Under the pieces are notes generated by a model. It searched no databases. It saw only the letters and a program-made list of their open reading frames with translations, and was not told the DNA's origin. A program made the position numbers and the translations under genes. Positions 26,611-37,957 of a stretch of 64,000 nucleotides of DNA are shown here, in pieces. The stretch is taken from contig NZ_CP007014.1 in assembly GCF_000452705.1 (NCBI RefSeq), forward strand, positions 5,362,501 to 5,426,500. Reading direction: 5' to 3'. The DNA comes from Pseudomonas syringae CC1557 (GTDB taxonomy: Bacteria; Pseudomonadota; Gammaproteobacteria; Pseudomonadales; Pseudomonadaceae). How positions within the stretch are numbered: the stretch's first letter is position 1; each line of letters begins with the position of its first letter.

Positions 26611-26940
26611 TCAGATGTTGGCGTCGAGGAATGCAGCCAGCTGCGACTTCGACAGAGCGCCCACTTTGGTCGCTTCAACATTGCCATTCTTGAACAGCAT
26701 CAGCGTAGGAATACCGCGCACGCCATGCTTGGCAGGGGTTTCCTGATTTTCATCAATGTTCAGCTTGGCGATCGTCAGCTTGCCTTCGTAGGTAGTGGCG
26801 ATTTCGTCCAGTACCGGGGCAATCATCTTGCACGGGCCACACCATTCAGCCCAGTAGTCAACAAGCACAGGACCCTGAGCCTTGAGTACTTCAGCTTCGA
26901 AGGTGGCGTCGGTGACGTGTTTGATCAGGTCGTTGCTCAT
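26611..26940 (-). CDS. trxA: Thioredoxin 1
   Basis: A 109-aa thioredoxin with the redox site [13 protein letters not shown] at about residues 30-42 and the cis-proline region [10 protein letters not shown]. It is a cytosolic disulfide reductase recycled by TrxB. The ATG is 6 bases after GGAG. It lies upstream of rho, the same trxA-rho order as in many proteobacteria. Confidence 0.96.
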   Translation of the reverse strand: MSNDLIKHVTDATFEAEVLKAQGPVLVDYWAEWCGPCKMIAPVLDEIATTYEGKLTIAKLNIDENQETPAKHGVRGIPTLMLFKNGNVEATKVGALSKSQLAAFLDANI

Positions 26941-27061
26941 GGAAGTCTCCGAGGTCGTAGGCTAAAAACGACGCCCATCATAGCGGTCCTGCTGTCATTC
27001 AGGAAGCAAAGCTTCATTGAGTCTGGCTATCGCGCGGCATGACTGCGGTTATGGCCGACGC

Positions 27062-27766
27062 TCAGTTCGAGGGTGATACGAAGACGATGCCGGTACGCAG
27101 GGCTGCGCCACGTATGTGTTCCTGCATGGCCTTTTGCGCCGGGCCTGAGGCATGTCGGGCCAGGGCACGGAGAATCTTGCGGTGCTCCTGCCAGGTTTCC
27201 ATGACCCGAGCCGCGCGTATAAACGGCATTTTCTGGCTTTCGAGGAAGATATCCGCGCCTGCCGTCACAATCCCGAGCATCGCCTGATTGCCGCTGGCGA
27301 CCAGGATATGCCGGTGAAACTCGAAATCCAGCCGGGCGGCCGCTTCGAAGTCTCCGGCGCGCAACTCCAGGCGCATCGCTTCGACGTTGTCCTCCAGCAC
27401 GTCGCGCTCGTCGGCCGTCAGTGTCACGGCCGCCAATCCTGCAGCGAAGCCTTCCAGTGCGTAGCGCAACTGAAAAGTGTCAGCGGGAGAGACCTGAGCC
27501 TCGAAAGGCCAGGAAAATCCGCCCGTGCGCTGTTCTGGTTCAGAAATGGACTGGACGAACACACCCTTGCCCGGCTGTACGCTGACCACGCCCAAAGCGC
27601 TGAGCGACGACAAGGCCTCACGCAACGATGCGCGACTGACACCCAGCAGAACCGCCAGATCGCGTTGCGACGGCAGGCTTTCGCCGGGTTTGTACCCTTG
27701 TTCGGCAATCAATTTGCGAATGGCCCGGAGGGCTGATTCAGGTACTGCGAGTGAAGTGTGTGGCAT
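27062..27766 (-). CDS. GntR-family regulator, FCD subfamily
   Basis: About 234 aa from MPHTSLAVPESALRAI. The winged HTH (about 5-75) contains SLPSQRDLAVLLGVSRASLREALSSL. The C-terminal FCD helical ligand-binding domain has the metal-ligand pattern with D-x-x-x-H in DFEFHRHIL and later histidine residues near MQEHIRG. It is divergent from the amino acid-type ABC transporter operon, and a perfect operator-like palindrome lies between (27891-27909), so it most likely represses that operon. No clear ribosome site; a GTG one codon upstream is also possible. Confidence 0.87.
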   Translation of the reverse strand: MPHTSLAVPESALRAIRKLIAEQGYKPGESLPSQRDLAVLLGVSRASLREALSSLSALGVVSVQPGKGVFVQSISEPEQRTGGFSWPFEAQVSPADTFQLRYALEGFAAGLAAVTLTADERDVLEDNVEAMRLELRAGDFEAAARLDFEFHRHILVASGNQAMLGIVTAGADIFLESQKMPFIRAARVMETWQEHRKILRALARHASGPAQKAMQEHIRGAALRTGIVFVSPSN

Positions 27767-27890
27767 CACTGTTCAGGCCAGTCAGTCCAGTAAAAAGCCC
27801 TTTTATCCCCATCTCGAAAATTCGGCAAGCGACGCCCAGCGCTGGGGCGGCAAGGCTTTAAAGCGCACCAAAGCAGGGCGCGCGGCGCTT

Positions 27891-27909
27891 TTACTGGTCA
27901 GACCAGTAA
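27891..27909. promoter_or_regulatory. Probable operator of the FCD regulator
   Basis: TTACTGGTC-A-GACCAGTAA is a perfect 9-1-9 palindrome and its core TGGTCAGACCA fits the FCD-type TNGTNNNACNA pattern. A diverged half (GTCCAGTAA) recurs at 27784-27792, next to the regulator start, suggesting a second weaker site or autoregulation. Confidence 0.72.
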
Positions 27910-28018
27910 GACCATAAATGCTCTGCAAACGTTGATTCATGGCAGGTAACGTCCGGATGGCATGCGCTGTGCACTGGAGAGGCAAGCCAATATCTTTCGT
28001 TCCGCCCGGAGATTTCAT

Positions 28019-28804
28019 ATGACCAAGCGTTACAGCGCTCTGCTTACTGCCTTGTTTGCCAGTCTGATGCTGAGCCAAACGCCCGCGCATGCCAACGGCC
28101 TGGACGACGTCATGGCGCGCGGCACCTTGAAGGTTGCCGTGCCACAGGACTTCCCGCCGTTCGGCTCGGTCGGCCCGGACATGAAGCCGCGCGGTCTGGA
28201 CATCGATACCGCACAGCTGCTGGCCGACAGATTGAAGGTCAAGCTGGAACTGACACCGGTCAACAGCACCAACCGCATCCCGTTCCTGACCACTGGCAAG
28301 GTTGATCTGGTGATCTCCAGCCTCGGCAAAAACCCGGACCGCGAGAAAGTCATCGATTTCTCCCGCGCCTATGCTCCGTTTTACCTGGCGGTATTCGGCC
28401 CGCCTGATTCTCCGGTCAAGGACGTCGCCGACTTGAAAGGCAAAACCATCAGCGTGACCCGTGGCGCGATCGAAGACATCGAGCTGTCGGCCGTTGCACC
28501 TGAAGGCACCACCATCAAGCGCTTTGAAGACAACAATTCGACCATCGCGGCCTACCTCGCCGGCCAGACCGATCTGATCGCCAGCGGCAACGTGGTGATG
28601 GTCGCCATCAGTGAGCGCAACCCCAAGCGCATCCCGGCGCTGAAAGTGAAACTCAAGGACTCGCCGGTCTACGTCGGCGTGAACAAGGAGCAGCCTGAAC
28701 TGCTCGGCAAGGTCAACGAGATTCTGAACGCAGCCAAGGCTGACGGTACGCTGGAGAAAGCATCCCAGACCTGGCTGAAGCAACCGCTGCCTGCCGATCT
28801 CTGA
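28019..28804 (+). CDS. Amino acid-type ABC transporter substrate-binding protein
   Basis: A 261-aa periplasmic protein of the SBP_bac_3 family. The ATG at 28019 follows CGGAG and gives MTKRYSALLTALFASLMLSQ with a signal peptide cleaved near AHA-NGLDD. The mature protein shows the family blocks GTLKVAVPQDFPPFGSVG, PRGLDIDTAQLLADRL and KTISVTRGAIEDIELS. It delivers a polar amino acid or similar ligand to the two permeases encoded next. Specificity cannot be read from sequence. First gene of a four-gene operon under the FCD regulator. Confidence 0.9.
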   Translation: MTKRYSALLTALFASLMLSQTPAHANGLDDVMARGTLKVAVPQDFPPFGSVGPDMKPRGLDIDTAQLLADRLKVKLELTPVNSTNRIPFLTTGKVDLVISSLGKNPDREKVIDFSRAYAPFYLAVFGPPDSPVKDVADLKGKTISVTRGAIEDIELSAVAPEGTTIKRFEDNNSTIAAYLAGQTDLIASGNVVMVAISERNPKRIPALKVKLKDSPVYVGVNKEQPELLGKVNEILNAAKADGTLEKASQTWLKQPLPADL

Positions 28805-28833
28805 TTACTGCTTTTCGGTCACAGGATTCACCC

Positions 28834-29499
28834 ATGGCTTATCACTTCGACTTCACACCGGTCCTGCAAAACCTCGACGTGCTGTTGCGCGGGGCTTTGT
28901 TCACGCTGGAACTGACCGCCATCGGCACCCTCCTGGGTGTCAGCCTCGGCATTGTCGGAGCTGTCGTGAGGGCCTGGAAGATCCAGCCCTTTGCGACGAT
29001 CTTCGCCATTTACGTCGAGCTGATCCGCAACACACCGTTTCTGGTCCAGCTGTTCTTTATCTTCTTCGGCCTGCCGTCACTGGGCGTGCAGATCACGGAG
29101 TGGCAGGCGGCTGTGCTGGCGATGGTCGTCAACCTGGGGGCTTACTCGACCGAAATCGTGCGCGCGGGCATTCAGGCGATCCCCAAGGGTCAGCTTGAAG
29201 CGTCGGCCGCGTTGGCGATGAATCGTTACGAAGCCTTTCGCTACGTGGTGCTGGTGCCGGCACTGGGCAAGGTCTGGCCGGCGCTGAGCAGCCAGATCAT
29301 CATCGTGATGCTGGGTTCGGCGGTCTGTTCGCAGATTGCCACCGAAGAGCTGAGTTTCTTTGCCAACTTCATTCAATCGCGCAACTTCCGGTCATTCGAA
29401 ACCTACATCGTGACCACCCTGATCTACCTGGCCATGGCGCTGCTGATCCGTCAGTTGCTGGCCTGGATCGGACGACGTTACATAGCGAGGAGCCGCTGA
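28834..29499 (+). CDS. Amino acid-type ABC transporter permease 1
   Basis: A 221-aa HisMQ-type inner-membrane permease with about five transmembrane helices. It has the ELIRNTPFLVQLFFIFFGLP segment and the EAA loop around GIQAIPKGQLEASAALAMNR that docks the ATPase. It pairs with the next gene to form the channel. The downstream ATG overlaps its stop (TGATG). Confidence 0.92.
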   Translation: MAYHFDFTPVLQNLDVLLRGALFTLELTAIGTLLGVSLGIVGAVVRAWKIQPFATIFAIYVELIRNTPFLVQLFFIFFGLPSLGVQITEWQAAVLAMVVNLGAYSTEIVRAGIQAIPKGQLEASAALAMNRYEAFRYVVLVPALGKVWPALSSQIIIVMLGSAVCSQIATEELSFFANFIQSRNFRSFETYIVTTLIYLAMALLIRQLLAWIGRRYIARSR

Positions 29500-30146
29500 T
29501 GGATTTCACCCTCTGGGACATCGTGCGCAACCTGCTCGTCGGCCTGCAATGGACCGTGGCCCTGTCGCTGGTGGCGTTTATCGGCGGCGGGCTGATCGGT
29601 TTGCTGGTCATGGTCATGCGCACCTCGGAAAAGTCCGGGCCACGCGTGATCGCCAAGTTTTATATAGAGCTATTTCAGGGCACGCCGCTGTTGATGCAGT
29701 TGTTTCTGGTGTTCTTCGGTGTAGCCCTGATGGGCATGAACATTTCGCCATGGGCCGCCGCAGCGCTGGCCTTGACCTTGTTCACCAGCGCTTACCTCGC
29801 GGAAATCTGGCGCGGCTGCGTGGAGTCGATTTCCCTGGGCCAGTGGGAAGCGTCCGCCAGCCTGGCGATGACACCGCTTGAGCAGATGCGTTACGTGATC
29901 CTGCCTCAGGCGCTGCGCATCGCCATTGCACCGACCGTTGGTTTTTCCGTTCAGGTGGTCAAAGGCACTGCGGTAACCTCGATCATCGGCTTCACCGAGC
30001 TGACCAAGACCGGCAGCATGCTGGCCAACGCCACGTTCGAACCTTTCATGGTCTATGGCTTTGTTGCCCTGGGCTACTTCATCCTTTGCTATCCCTTGTC
30101 GCTGTGCGCGCGCTATCTGGAAAGGAGACTGCATGCCTCTGCTTAG
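29499..30146 (+). CDS. Amino acid-type ABC transporter permease 2
   Basis: A 215-aa HisMQ-type permease with the FYIELFQGTPLLMQLFLVFF segment and EAA loop CVESISLGQWEASASLAMTP. Its start is coupled to the previous stop after GAGGAG. Its 3' end overlaps the ATPase gene start by 14 bases, showing one tightly packed operon. Confidence 0.92.
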   Translation: MDFTLWDIVRNLLVGLQWTVALSLVAFIGGGLIGLLVMVMRTSEKSGPRVIAKFYIELFQGTPLLMQLFLVFFGVALMGMNISPWAAAALALTLFTSAYLAEIWRGCVESISLGQWEASASLAMTPLEQMRYVILPQALRIAIAPTVGFSVQVVKGTAVTSIIGFTELTKTGSMLANATFEPFMVYGFVALGYFILCYPLSLCARYLERRLHASA

Positions 30147-30867
30147 AATTTCCGCCCTGCATAAATACTATGGCGATCACCACGTACTGAAGGGCATCGA
30201 TCTCTCGGTCGAAGAAGGCCAGGTAGTGGCGATCATCGGCCGCAGTGGTTCGGGCAAGAGCACCCTGCTGCGCACGCTCAACGGGCTGGAGTCGATCAAC
30301 GATGGCGTGATTGAAGTCGACGGCGAGTATCTGGACGCCGCACGCGCCGATCTGCGCACGCTGCGGCAGAAGGTCGGCATGGTGTTTCAGCAGTTCAACC
30401 TGTTCCCGCACCTGAGCGTGGGCGAGAACGTGATGCTCGCGCCGCAGGTCGTGCAGAAGGTGCCAAAGGCTGAAGCAGCCAAGCTGGCGAGAAAGATGTT
30501 GGAACGCGTCGGGCTGGGTGAGAAATTCGATGCCTTCCCGGATCGCCTGTCTGGCGGCCAGCAACAACGTGTGGCCATTGCCCGCGCGCTGGCCATGTCG
30601 CCCAGGGTCCTGCTGTGTGACGAAATCACCTCGGCGCTGGACCCTGAGCTGGTCAACGAAGTGCTCAGCGTGGTTCGGCAACTGGCGGCAGACGGCATGA
30701 CCCTGATCATGGTGACCCACGAAATGCGCTTCGCCCGTGAAGTGGGCGACAAACTGGTATTCATGCACCAAGGCAAGGTGCACGAAGTGGGCGACCCGAA
30801 AGAACTTTTCGCCAACCCGAAAACCCCGGAACTGGCAAACTTCATCGGCACAGCAGAGCAAGCCTGA
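30133..30867 (+). CDS. Amino acid-type ABC transporter ATP-binding protein
   Basis: A 244-aa GlnQ/HisP-type ATPase starting MPLLRISALHKYYGDHHVLK after AAAGGAG. Walker A is GRSGSGKST (about 36-44), the signature is LSGGQQQRV (about 138-146), and Walker B with switch is VLLCDEITSALDPELV. It energises the transporter formed by the three preceding genes. A longer open frame begins at 30055 but overlaps the permease and lacks support. Confidence 0.93.
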   Translation: MPLLRISALHKYYGDHHVLKGIDLSVEEGQVVAIIGRSGSGKSTLLRTLNGLESINDGVIEVDGEYLDAARADLRTLRQKVGMVFQQFNLFPHLSVGENVMLAPQVVQKVPKAEAAKLARKMLERVGLGEKFDAFPDRLSGGQQQRVAIARALAMSPRVLLCDEITSALDPELVNEVLSVVRQLAADGMTLIMVTHEMRFAREVGDKLVFMHQGKVHEVGDPKELFANPKTPELANFIGTAEQA

Positions 30868-30990
30868 CGCTGGACGCAGAGCGTCCGGAACGTCATGCCC
30901 ACGCGGAGCATGGGCGCGATAGTTACAGGGTGATCATTCCTCACGCTCCGCGCGGTCATGTACTTCGTGACGCTCTGCGCCACATAGCAT
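30868..30990. repeat. REP-like palindrome cluster
   Basis: The region between the ABC operon and ppx contains GGACGCAGAGCGTCC, CCCACGCGGAGCATGGGCGC, TCACGCTCCGCGCGGTCATG and CGTGACGCTCTGCGCCAC, all related to the words at 5.2 and 42.9 kb. No gene is present. Confidence 0.7.
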
Positions 30991-31112
30991 TGATAGCCAT
31001 GCGCCACGTCCAAGAGTAATACCGGGTATTTCCGGTGCCTGAACAGCTTCGCGTTGGCGGCAGGCATGGATCGTGGCACGATGGTGCGGTTATCGAACTG
31101 GATTTTCTGATC

Positions 31113-32615
31113 ATGCCGCACACCACACCCAAGAATCTTTCACTGATCGCTGCTATCGACCTGGGCTCAAACAGCTTCCATATGGTTGTCGCGAAAGCCA
31201 ATCAGGGCGAAATCCGTATTCTTGAGCGCCTTGGCGAAAAGGTGCAGTTGGCCGCCGGCATCGATGAAGAGCGCCAGCTGTCTGAAGAATCCATGCAGCG
31301 CGGTCTCGACTGCCTGAAACGCTTTGCCCAGTTGATCAATGGCCTGCCGCACGGTGCCGTGCGCATCGTCGGCACCAACGCCCTGCGCGAAGCACGTAAT
31401 CGCAATGAATTCATTCACCGCGCCGAAGAAATCCTCGGCCATCCGGTGGAAGTGATTTCCGGCCGTGAAGAAGCGCGCCTTATCTACCTGGGTGTCTCCC
31501 ATACACTGGCCGATACGCCGGGCAAGCGTCTGGTCGCCGACATCGGTGGCGGCAGTACCGAGTTCATCATCGGCCAGCGCTTCGAGCCGCTGCTGCGCGA
31601 AAGCCTGCAGATGGGCTGCGTGAGCTTCACCCAGCGCTACTTCCGTGACGGCAAGGTGACACCCGCGCGTTACGCCCAGGCCTACACGGCGGCGCGCCTC
31701 GAAATCATGAGCATCGAACACGCGCTGCATCGCCTCAAGTGGGATGAGGCGATTGGCTCATCGGGCACCATCCGCGCTATCGGTGTGGCGCTCAAGGCCA
31801 ATGGCTATGGCGCAGGCGAGGTCAATGCCGAAGGGCTGGCCTGGCTCAAGCGCAAACTGTTCAAACTGGGTGACGTCGAAAAAATCGACTTCGACGGCAT
31901 CAAACCTGACCGCCGCGCGATTTTCCCGGCAGGTCTGGCGATTCTGGAAGCCATCTTCGACGCGCTTGAACTCAAACGCATGGACCACTGCGAAGGCGCG
32001 CTGCGCGAAGGTGTGCTGTATGACCTGATGGGGCGCCATCATCACGAAGACGTGCGTGAGCGCACCCTCAGCTCGTTGATGGAGCGTTATCACGTCGACC
32101 TGGAACAGGCCGCACGCGTCGAAGCCAAGGCGCTGCATGCGCTGGAGCAGGTTGCCGAGAGCTGGGAGTTGCAGCACGAGAGCTACGCCGAGCTGCTGAG
32201 CTGGGCAGCCAAGGTGCACGAGATCGGGCTGGACATCGCCCACTACCATTATCACAAGCACGGCGCCTATCTGATCGAGCACTCGGACCTTGCCGGATTC
32301 TCACGCGAAGACCAGCAAATGCTCGCCCTGCTGGTGCGCGGTCATCGCCGGAATATTCCCAAGGACAAGTTCGCCGACTTCGGCGCGGAAGGCATCAAGC
32401 TGATTCGCCTGTGCGTACTGTTGCGCTTTGCGATTCTGTTTCACCACATTCGTGGCACCCAGGAGATGCCACGCGTGGTGTTGCGTGCCGACGGTCCGAG
32501 CCTCGATGCCGAGTTCCCGGAAGGCTGGCTGGAAAACAACCAGCTGACTCAGGCCGACTTCGCGCTGGAAGCGGAGTGGCTGGCCCGAGTCGGGATCATC
32601 TTCAGCGTACGCTGA
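31113..32615 (+). CDS. ppx: Exopolyphosphatase
   Basis: A 500-aa Ppx/GppA-family phosphatase from the ATG of [20 protein letters not shown]. The ASKHA-fold phosphate loops are [13 protein letters not shown] near the start and [14 protein letters not shown] near residue 145. A C-terminal HD-like helical domain follows. It releases phosphate from polyphosphate ends and may also act on pppGpp. Its 3' end overlaps the convergent ppk gene by 14 bases. Confidence 0.94.
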   Translation: MPHTTPKNLSLIAAIDLGSNSFHMVVAKANQGEIRILERLGEKVQLAAGIDEERQLSEESMQRGLDCLKRFAQLINGLPHGAVRIVGTNALREARNRNEFIHRAEEILGHPVEVISGREEARLIYLGVSHTLADTPGKRLVADIGGGSTEFIIGQRFEPLLRESLQMGCVSFTQRYFRDGKVTPARYAQAYTAARLEIMSIEHALHRLKWDEAIGSSGTIRAIGVALKANGYGAGEVNAEGLAWLKRKLFKLGDVEKIDFDGIKPDRRAIFPAGLAILEAIFDALELKRMDHCEGALREGVLYDLMGRHHHEDVRERTLSSLMERYHVDLEQAARVEAKALHALEQVAESWELQHESYAELLSWAAKVHEIGLDIAHYHYHKHGAYLIEHSDLAGFSREDQQMLALLVRGHRRNIPKDKFADFGAEGIKLIRLCVLLRFAILFHHIRGTQEMPRVVLRADGPSLDAEFPEGWLENNQLTQADFALEAEWLARVGIIFSVR

Positions 32616-34812
32616 GGACCGGGTTGCTCAGGCGCTCCAGCAGGGTCGCCTGGGCGCTTCGAGGGTTCTGATTGCCAGTCGGCGTGCTGCGCACGTAACG
32701 CCCGTCTGACTGCAACAGCCAGCTGTGGGTGTTGTCGGTCAGGTAGCTTTCCAGCTCCTTCTTCACGCGCAGAATCAACTTCTTGCCTTCCACCGGGAAG
32801 CAGGTCTCGACACGCTTGTCGAGGTTGCGCTCCATCCAGTCAGCGCTCGACAGGAACATCTGCTCGTCGCCGCCGTTGAGGAAGTAGAACACCCGCGTGT
32901 GCTCCAGGAAGCGGCCGATGATCGAGCGCACATGAATGTTGTGCGAGACCCCGGCAATCCCCGGACGCAAGCAGCACATGCCGCGCACCACCAGGTCGAT
33001 ACGCACACCGGACTGACTGGCCTTGTACAGCGCACGGATGACTTTCGGGTCGGTCAACGAGTTGAACTTGGCGATGATGTGCGCAGGCTTGCCGTCGAGC
33101 GCGAACTGCGTCTCGCGGGCAATCATGTCGAGCATGCCCTTCTTCAGCGTGAACGGTGCATGCAGCAGCTTCTTCATGCGCAGGGTCTTGCCCATGCCGA
33201 TCAACTGGCTGAACAGTTTGCCGACGTCTTCGCACAAGGCGTCATCGGACGTCAGCAAGCTGTAGTCGGTGTACAACCGCGCATTGCCAGCGTGATAGTT
33301 ACCGGTCCCGAGGTGCGCGTAACGCACGATCTCGCCCGCCTCGCGGCGCAGGATCAGCATCATCTTGGCGTGGGTCTTGAAGCCGACCACCCCGTAGATC
33401 ACCACCGCGCCCGCAGCTTGCAGACGACTGGCCAGTTGCAGGTTCGACTCTTCGTCGAAACGCGCACGCAACTCGATCACCACCGTGACTTCCTTGCCGT
33501 TACGCGCAGCATCCACCAGCGCGTCGACAATTTCCGAGTTGGCACCGCTGCGATACAGCGTCTGGCGCACGGCGAGGACGTGCGGGTCTTTCGCCGCCTG
33601 ACGCAGCAGATCCACCACCGGCGTAAATGACTCGAATGGATGCAGCAGCAAAATGTCCTGCTTGCTGATTACGCTGAACACGTTTTCGCTGTTCTGCAGC
33701 AGCTTGGGGATGGCTGGCGTGAACGGCGGGTATTGCAGTTCCGGATGGCTGTCCAGACCGGTAATGCTGAACAGACGCGTCAGGTTGACCGGGCCATTGA
33801 CCTGATACAGCTCGGACTCGTTCAGGTTGAACTGCTTGAGCAGGTAATCCGACAAGTGTTTCGGGCAGGTATCAGCCACTTCCAGGCGTACCGCATCGCC
33901 GTAACGACGTGAAAACAGCTCGCCACGCAGGGCACGCGCCAGGTCTTCCACGTCTTCCGAATCCAGCGCCAGGTCAGCGTTTCGGGTCAGGCGGAACTGA
34001 TAGCAGCCCTTGACCTTCATGCCCTGGAACAAGTCATCGGCGTGTGCGTGGATCATCGACGACAGGAACACGAAGTTATCGCCAGGCCCGCAGACGTCTT
34101 CCGGCACCTTGATCACGCGGGGCAGCAGGCGCGGCGCAGGAATGATCGCAAGACCGGAGTCGCGGCCGAAGGCATCGACACCTTCCAGCTCGACAATGAA
34201 GTTCAGGCTCTTGTTGACCAGCAACGGGAACGGGTGCGTCGGGTCCAGCCCGATCGGTGTGATGATCGGTGCGATCTCGTCACGGAAATAGCGACGCACC
34301 CAGGCCTTGAGCTTGGCGGTCCAGTGGCGACGACGAATGAAGCGCACCTGATGCTTTTCAAGCTCAGGCAGCAGAATGTCGTTGAGGATCGCGTACTGAC
34401 GATCCACATGACCGTGAACCAGCTCGCTGATCCTGGCCAGTGCCTGATGCGGTTGCAAGCCATCGGCACCGGCCTGCTCACGGGCAAAGGTGATCTGCTT
34501 CTTCAGACCGGCGACACGAATCTCGAAGAACTCATCGAGGTTGCTGGAGAAGATCAGCAGAAACTTCAGCCGCTCCAGCAACGGGTAGGACTCATCGAGC
34601 GCCTGTTCCAATACCCGGATATTGAACTGCAACTGGGACAGTTCGCGGTGGATATACAGGCTACTGTCGTCCAGGTTCGGAGCGACGAGGGCGGGCACCA
34701 CAGCGGCAGGCGCCTCGATGGCCGGGATTACTTCGATATCAGGTTCAACCACGGGTGTTGCCTCCTGAACATCGACTTCAACAGCGGCTTCGATGAGAGC
34801 TTCGGTATTCAT
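32602..34812 (-). CDS. ppk: Polyphosphate kinase 1
   Basis: A 736-aa enzyme polymerising the gamma-phosphate of ATP into polyphosphate. About 45 Ala/Val/Pro/Glu-rich residues precede the usual N-terminal domain ([14 protein letters not shown]). The autophosphorylated histidine lies in [20 protein letters not shown], and the second catalytic histidine region follows in the C-terminal domains. The divergent tail order ppx-ppk opposes enterics, where they are co-directional. It follows hemB (16-base gap) on the same strand. Confidence 0.95.
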   Translation of the reverse strand: MNTEALIEAAVEVDVQEATPVVEPDIEVIPAIEAPAAVVPALVAPNLDDSSLYIHRELSQLQFNIRVLEQALDESYPLLERLKFLLIFSSNLDEFFEIRVAGLKKQITFAREQAGADGLQPHQALARISELVHGHVDRQYAILNDILLPELEKHQVRFIRRRHWTAKLKAWVRRYFRDEIAPIITPIGLDPTHPFPLLVNKSLNFIVELEGVDAFGRDSGLAIIPAPRLLPRVIKVPEDVCGPGDNFVFLSSMIHAHADDLFQGMKVKGCYQFRLTRNADLALDSEDVEDLARALRGELFSRRYGDAVRLEVADTCPKHLSDYLLKQFNLNESELYQVNGPVNLTRLFSITGLDSHPELQYPPFTPAIPKLLQNSENVFSVISKQDILLLHPFESFTPVVDLLRQAAKDPHVLAVRQTLYRSGANSEIVDALVDAARNGKEVTVVIELRARFDEESNLQLASRLQAAGAVVIYGVVGFKTHAKMMLILRREAGEIVRYAHLGTGNYHAGNARLYTDYSLLTSDDALCEDVGKLFSQLIGMGKTLRMKKLLHAPFTLKKGMLDMIARETQFALDGKPAHIIAKFNSLTDPKVIRALYKASQSGVRIDLVVRGMCCLRPGIAGVSHNIHVRSIIGRFLEHTRVFYFLNGGDEQMFLSSADWMERNLDKRVETCFPVEGKKLILRVKKELESYLTDNTHSWLLQSDGRYVRSTPTGNQNPRSAQATLLERLSNPVLSVR

Positions 34813-34828
34813 GAGTGTTCCTGTGAGG

Positions 34829-35893
<1,065 letters not shown>

Positions 35894-36070
35894 TTATGAC
35901 CAATGTGTGACAGTCATGGTTCGACCTGCGACTGCACGTCGCGGGCATGGCCCTTATGGGGATGCGACCATTGTGGTTGCAAGAATCTTTAACGTCGAGA
36001 CACATATCGACACTTTCATCCTTGCCGTCGGCGCGTTAGGCTGCGCGTTCACTTCGCCAGCATCCAGACA

Positions 36071-36733
36071 ATGCTCCAGAATTTCTTGAACGAATTCGGC
36101 TACTTTGCCCTCTTCCTCGGCACCTTTTTTGAAGGCGAGACCATTCTGGTTCTTGCTGGATTCCTGGCGTTCCGTGGCTATATGGACCTCAACATCGTCA
36201 TCATCGTCGCCTTTTTTGGCAGCTATGCGGGCGACCAGTTGTGGTATTTCATGGGGCGCAAACACGGTCGCAAGCTCCTGGCGCGCAAGCCTCGCTGGCA
36301 ACTCATGGGCGACAAGGCCCTCAGGCTGGTGCGCAAGCACCCGGATATCTGGGTGCTCGGCTTCCGCTTCGTCTATGGCTTGAGAACCGTCATGCCGGTA
36401 GCCATCGGCCTGTCCGGCTACCCCCCAGGTCGCTACTTGCTGCTGAACGGCATCGGCGCAGCGGTCTGGGCCGCAGCGCTGGGCTCGGCGGCCTACCATT
36501 TCGGCGCGATCCTTGAAGGCCTGTTGGGCAATATCAAGAAATACGAGCTGTGGGTGCTGGGCGCTCTCATTCTGCTTGGCCTGTGTCTGTGGATACGCCG
36601 ACGCGTCAAGAATGCTCGTATCGCTCGTGAAGCACGCGAAGAAAAGGGTCGTTACTGCGCCTCGGCAGCGGCATCCGATCTGGATGAGCCGATTGCAGTG
36701 CCTGTCGACCCAGTCAAAAAGTCCGACGAGTAA
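36071..36733 (+). CDS. DedA-family membrane protein
   Basis: A 220-aa inner-membrane protein with about five hydrophobic segments. It has the DedA signatures FGYFALFLGTFFEGETILVL near the start, GSYAGDQLWYFMGRKHGRKL in the middle, and FRFVYGLRTVMPVAIGLSG. DedA proteins are linked to lipid-carrier flipping and proton-motive-force maintenance. The tail is basic and hydrophilic. It is upstream of the LexA-box gene in the same direction. Confidence 0.88.
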   Translation: MLQNFLNEFGYFALFLGTFFEGETILVLAGFLAFRGYMDLNIVIIVAFFGSYAGDQLWYFMGRKHGRKLLARKPRWQLMGDKALRLVRKHPDIWVLGFRFVYGLRTVMPVAIGLSGYPPGRYLLLNGIGAAVWAAALGSAAYHFGAILEGLLGNIKKYELWVLGALILLGLCLWIRRRVKNARIAREAREEKGRYCASAAASDLDEPIAVPVDPVKKSDE

Positions 36734-36865
36734 ACCTGGCTTGTCAGGCACCCGGGTGAGTGCATCCAGCCTCACCCGCAGCAACACCCTCGCTGTCCCA
36801 CCTCGCCCATACCGCCTGTCAGGCCCCTGATAGTTTGCAGGCCACCTACAGCGACGCATACTGTA

Positions 36866-36881
36866 CTGTACAAATAAACAG
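36866..36881 (+). promoter_or_regulatory. LexA (SOS) box
   Basis: CTGT-ACAAATAA-ACAG matches the gammaproteobacterial LexA consensus CTGT-N8-ACAG exactly. It lies 17 bases before the radical SAM gene start, overlapping where the promoter must be. Confidence 0.88.
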
Positions 36882-36898
36882 TATATGAGTGCATCCAC

Positions 36899-37957
36899 AT
36901 GTCCAGCCCTTCCCCGATCCGCGGTCGCGGTACTGCCAGCAATCCGCACAATCGCTTCGCGCCCAGCCAGTCTGTCGCAGAAGATGACGGCTGGTATCAG
37001 GAAGTCCCGCTGACGCAGGGCACTCAGGTCACCCATGAGACGGCCAAGAGCATCATTACCCGCAACAGCTCGCCGGATATCCCCTTTGATCGGTCGATCA
37101 ACCCTTATCGCGGTTGCGAACATGGCTGCATCTATTGTTTCGCCAGACCCAGCCACGCCTACTGGGACATGTCGCCTGGGCTGGATTTCGAAACAAAACT
37201 GATCGCCAAGACCAACGCAGCGGCCCTACTGGAGCAACAACTCTCCAAGCCTGGCTACCGCTGCGCGCCTGTCACGCTGGGGGCCAACACCGACCCTTAT
37301 CAGCCCATCGAACGTGAATACCGGATCACCCGCGCCACGCTTGAGGTTCTGCTGCGCTATCGTCACCCGGTGAGCATCATTACCAAAGGCTCACTGATCC
37401 TGCGCGACCTGGATCTGCTCGCGGAAATGGCCAAACTACGGCTGGTCTCGGTATACATCAGCCTGACGACACTGGATGACGAGCTCAAGTGCATCCTTGA
37501 GCCGAGAGCCGCAGCGCCCAAGGCGCGCCTGCGGGCGATTCGGGTGCTGCGTAATGCGGGTGTGCCGGTTGGCGTGTTGTGCGCCCCAGTGATCCCGATG
37601 ATCAATGACCACGAACTGGAAGCGCTGCTCAGCGAAGCAAAGGCCGCAGGGGCATTGAGCGCGAGTTACGTGATGCTGCGCCTGCCGCTGGAAGTCGCGC
37701 CGCTGTTCGACGAGTGGTTGAAGACGCATTACCCGCAACGGGCAGAGCATGTGCTGAGCCTGATTCGGCAGAGCCGTGGTGGCGCACTTTATGACAGCGA
37801 ATTTGGTTCGCGTATGCGGGGCGAAGGCCCGTTTGCCGACCTGCTGGCACAACGCTACGCTATTGCGGTCAAACGTCTGGGTTTGAATCGACGCGAGAGT
37901 TTCAAACTGGATTGCGAGGCCTTTTGTCGCCCCGGCGGGCAAATGTCATTGCTGTGA
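36899..37957 (+). CDS. PA0069-family radical SAM protein
   Basis: A 352-aa radical SAM protein related to spore photoproduct lyase-like families. The 4Fe-4S cluster motif is CEHGCIYCFAR (CxxxCxxC) near residues 77-87, and a SPDIPFDRSINPYRGC lead-in precedes it. The chemistry and substrate are unknown. The perfect LexA box upstream implies induction by DNA damage, as I recall for the PAO1 ortholog. It is transcribed alone. Confidence 0.88.
   Translation: MSSPSPIRGRGTASNPHNRFAPSQSVAEDDGWYQEVPLTQGTQVTHETAKSIITRNSSPDIPFDRSINPYRGCEHGCIYCFARPSHAYWDMSPGLDFETKLIAKTNAAALLEQQLSKPGYRCAPVTLGANTDPYQPIEREYRITRATLEVLLRYRHPVSIITKGSLILRDLDLLAEMAKLRLVSVYISLTTLDDELKCILEPRAAAPKARLRAIRVLRNAGVPVGVLCAPVIPMINDHELEALLSEAKAAGALSASYVMLRLPLEVAPLFDEWLKTHYPQRAEHVLSLIRQSRGGALYDSEFGSRMRGEGPFADLLAQRYAIAVKRLGLNRRESFKLDCEAFCRPGGQMSLL

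Noticed and set aside
35954..37156. 400-codon minus-strand frame across the DedA gene
   Set aside because: Antisense to the DedA and radical SAM genes, both with clear motifs.
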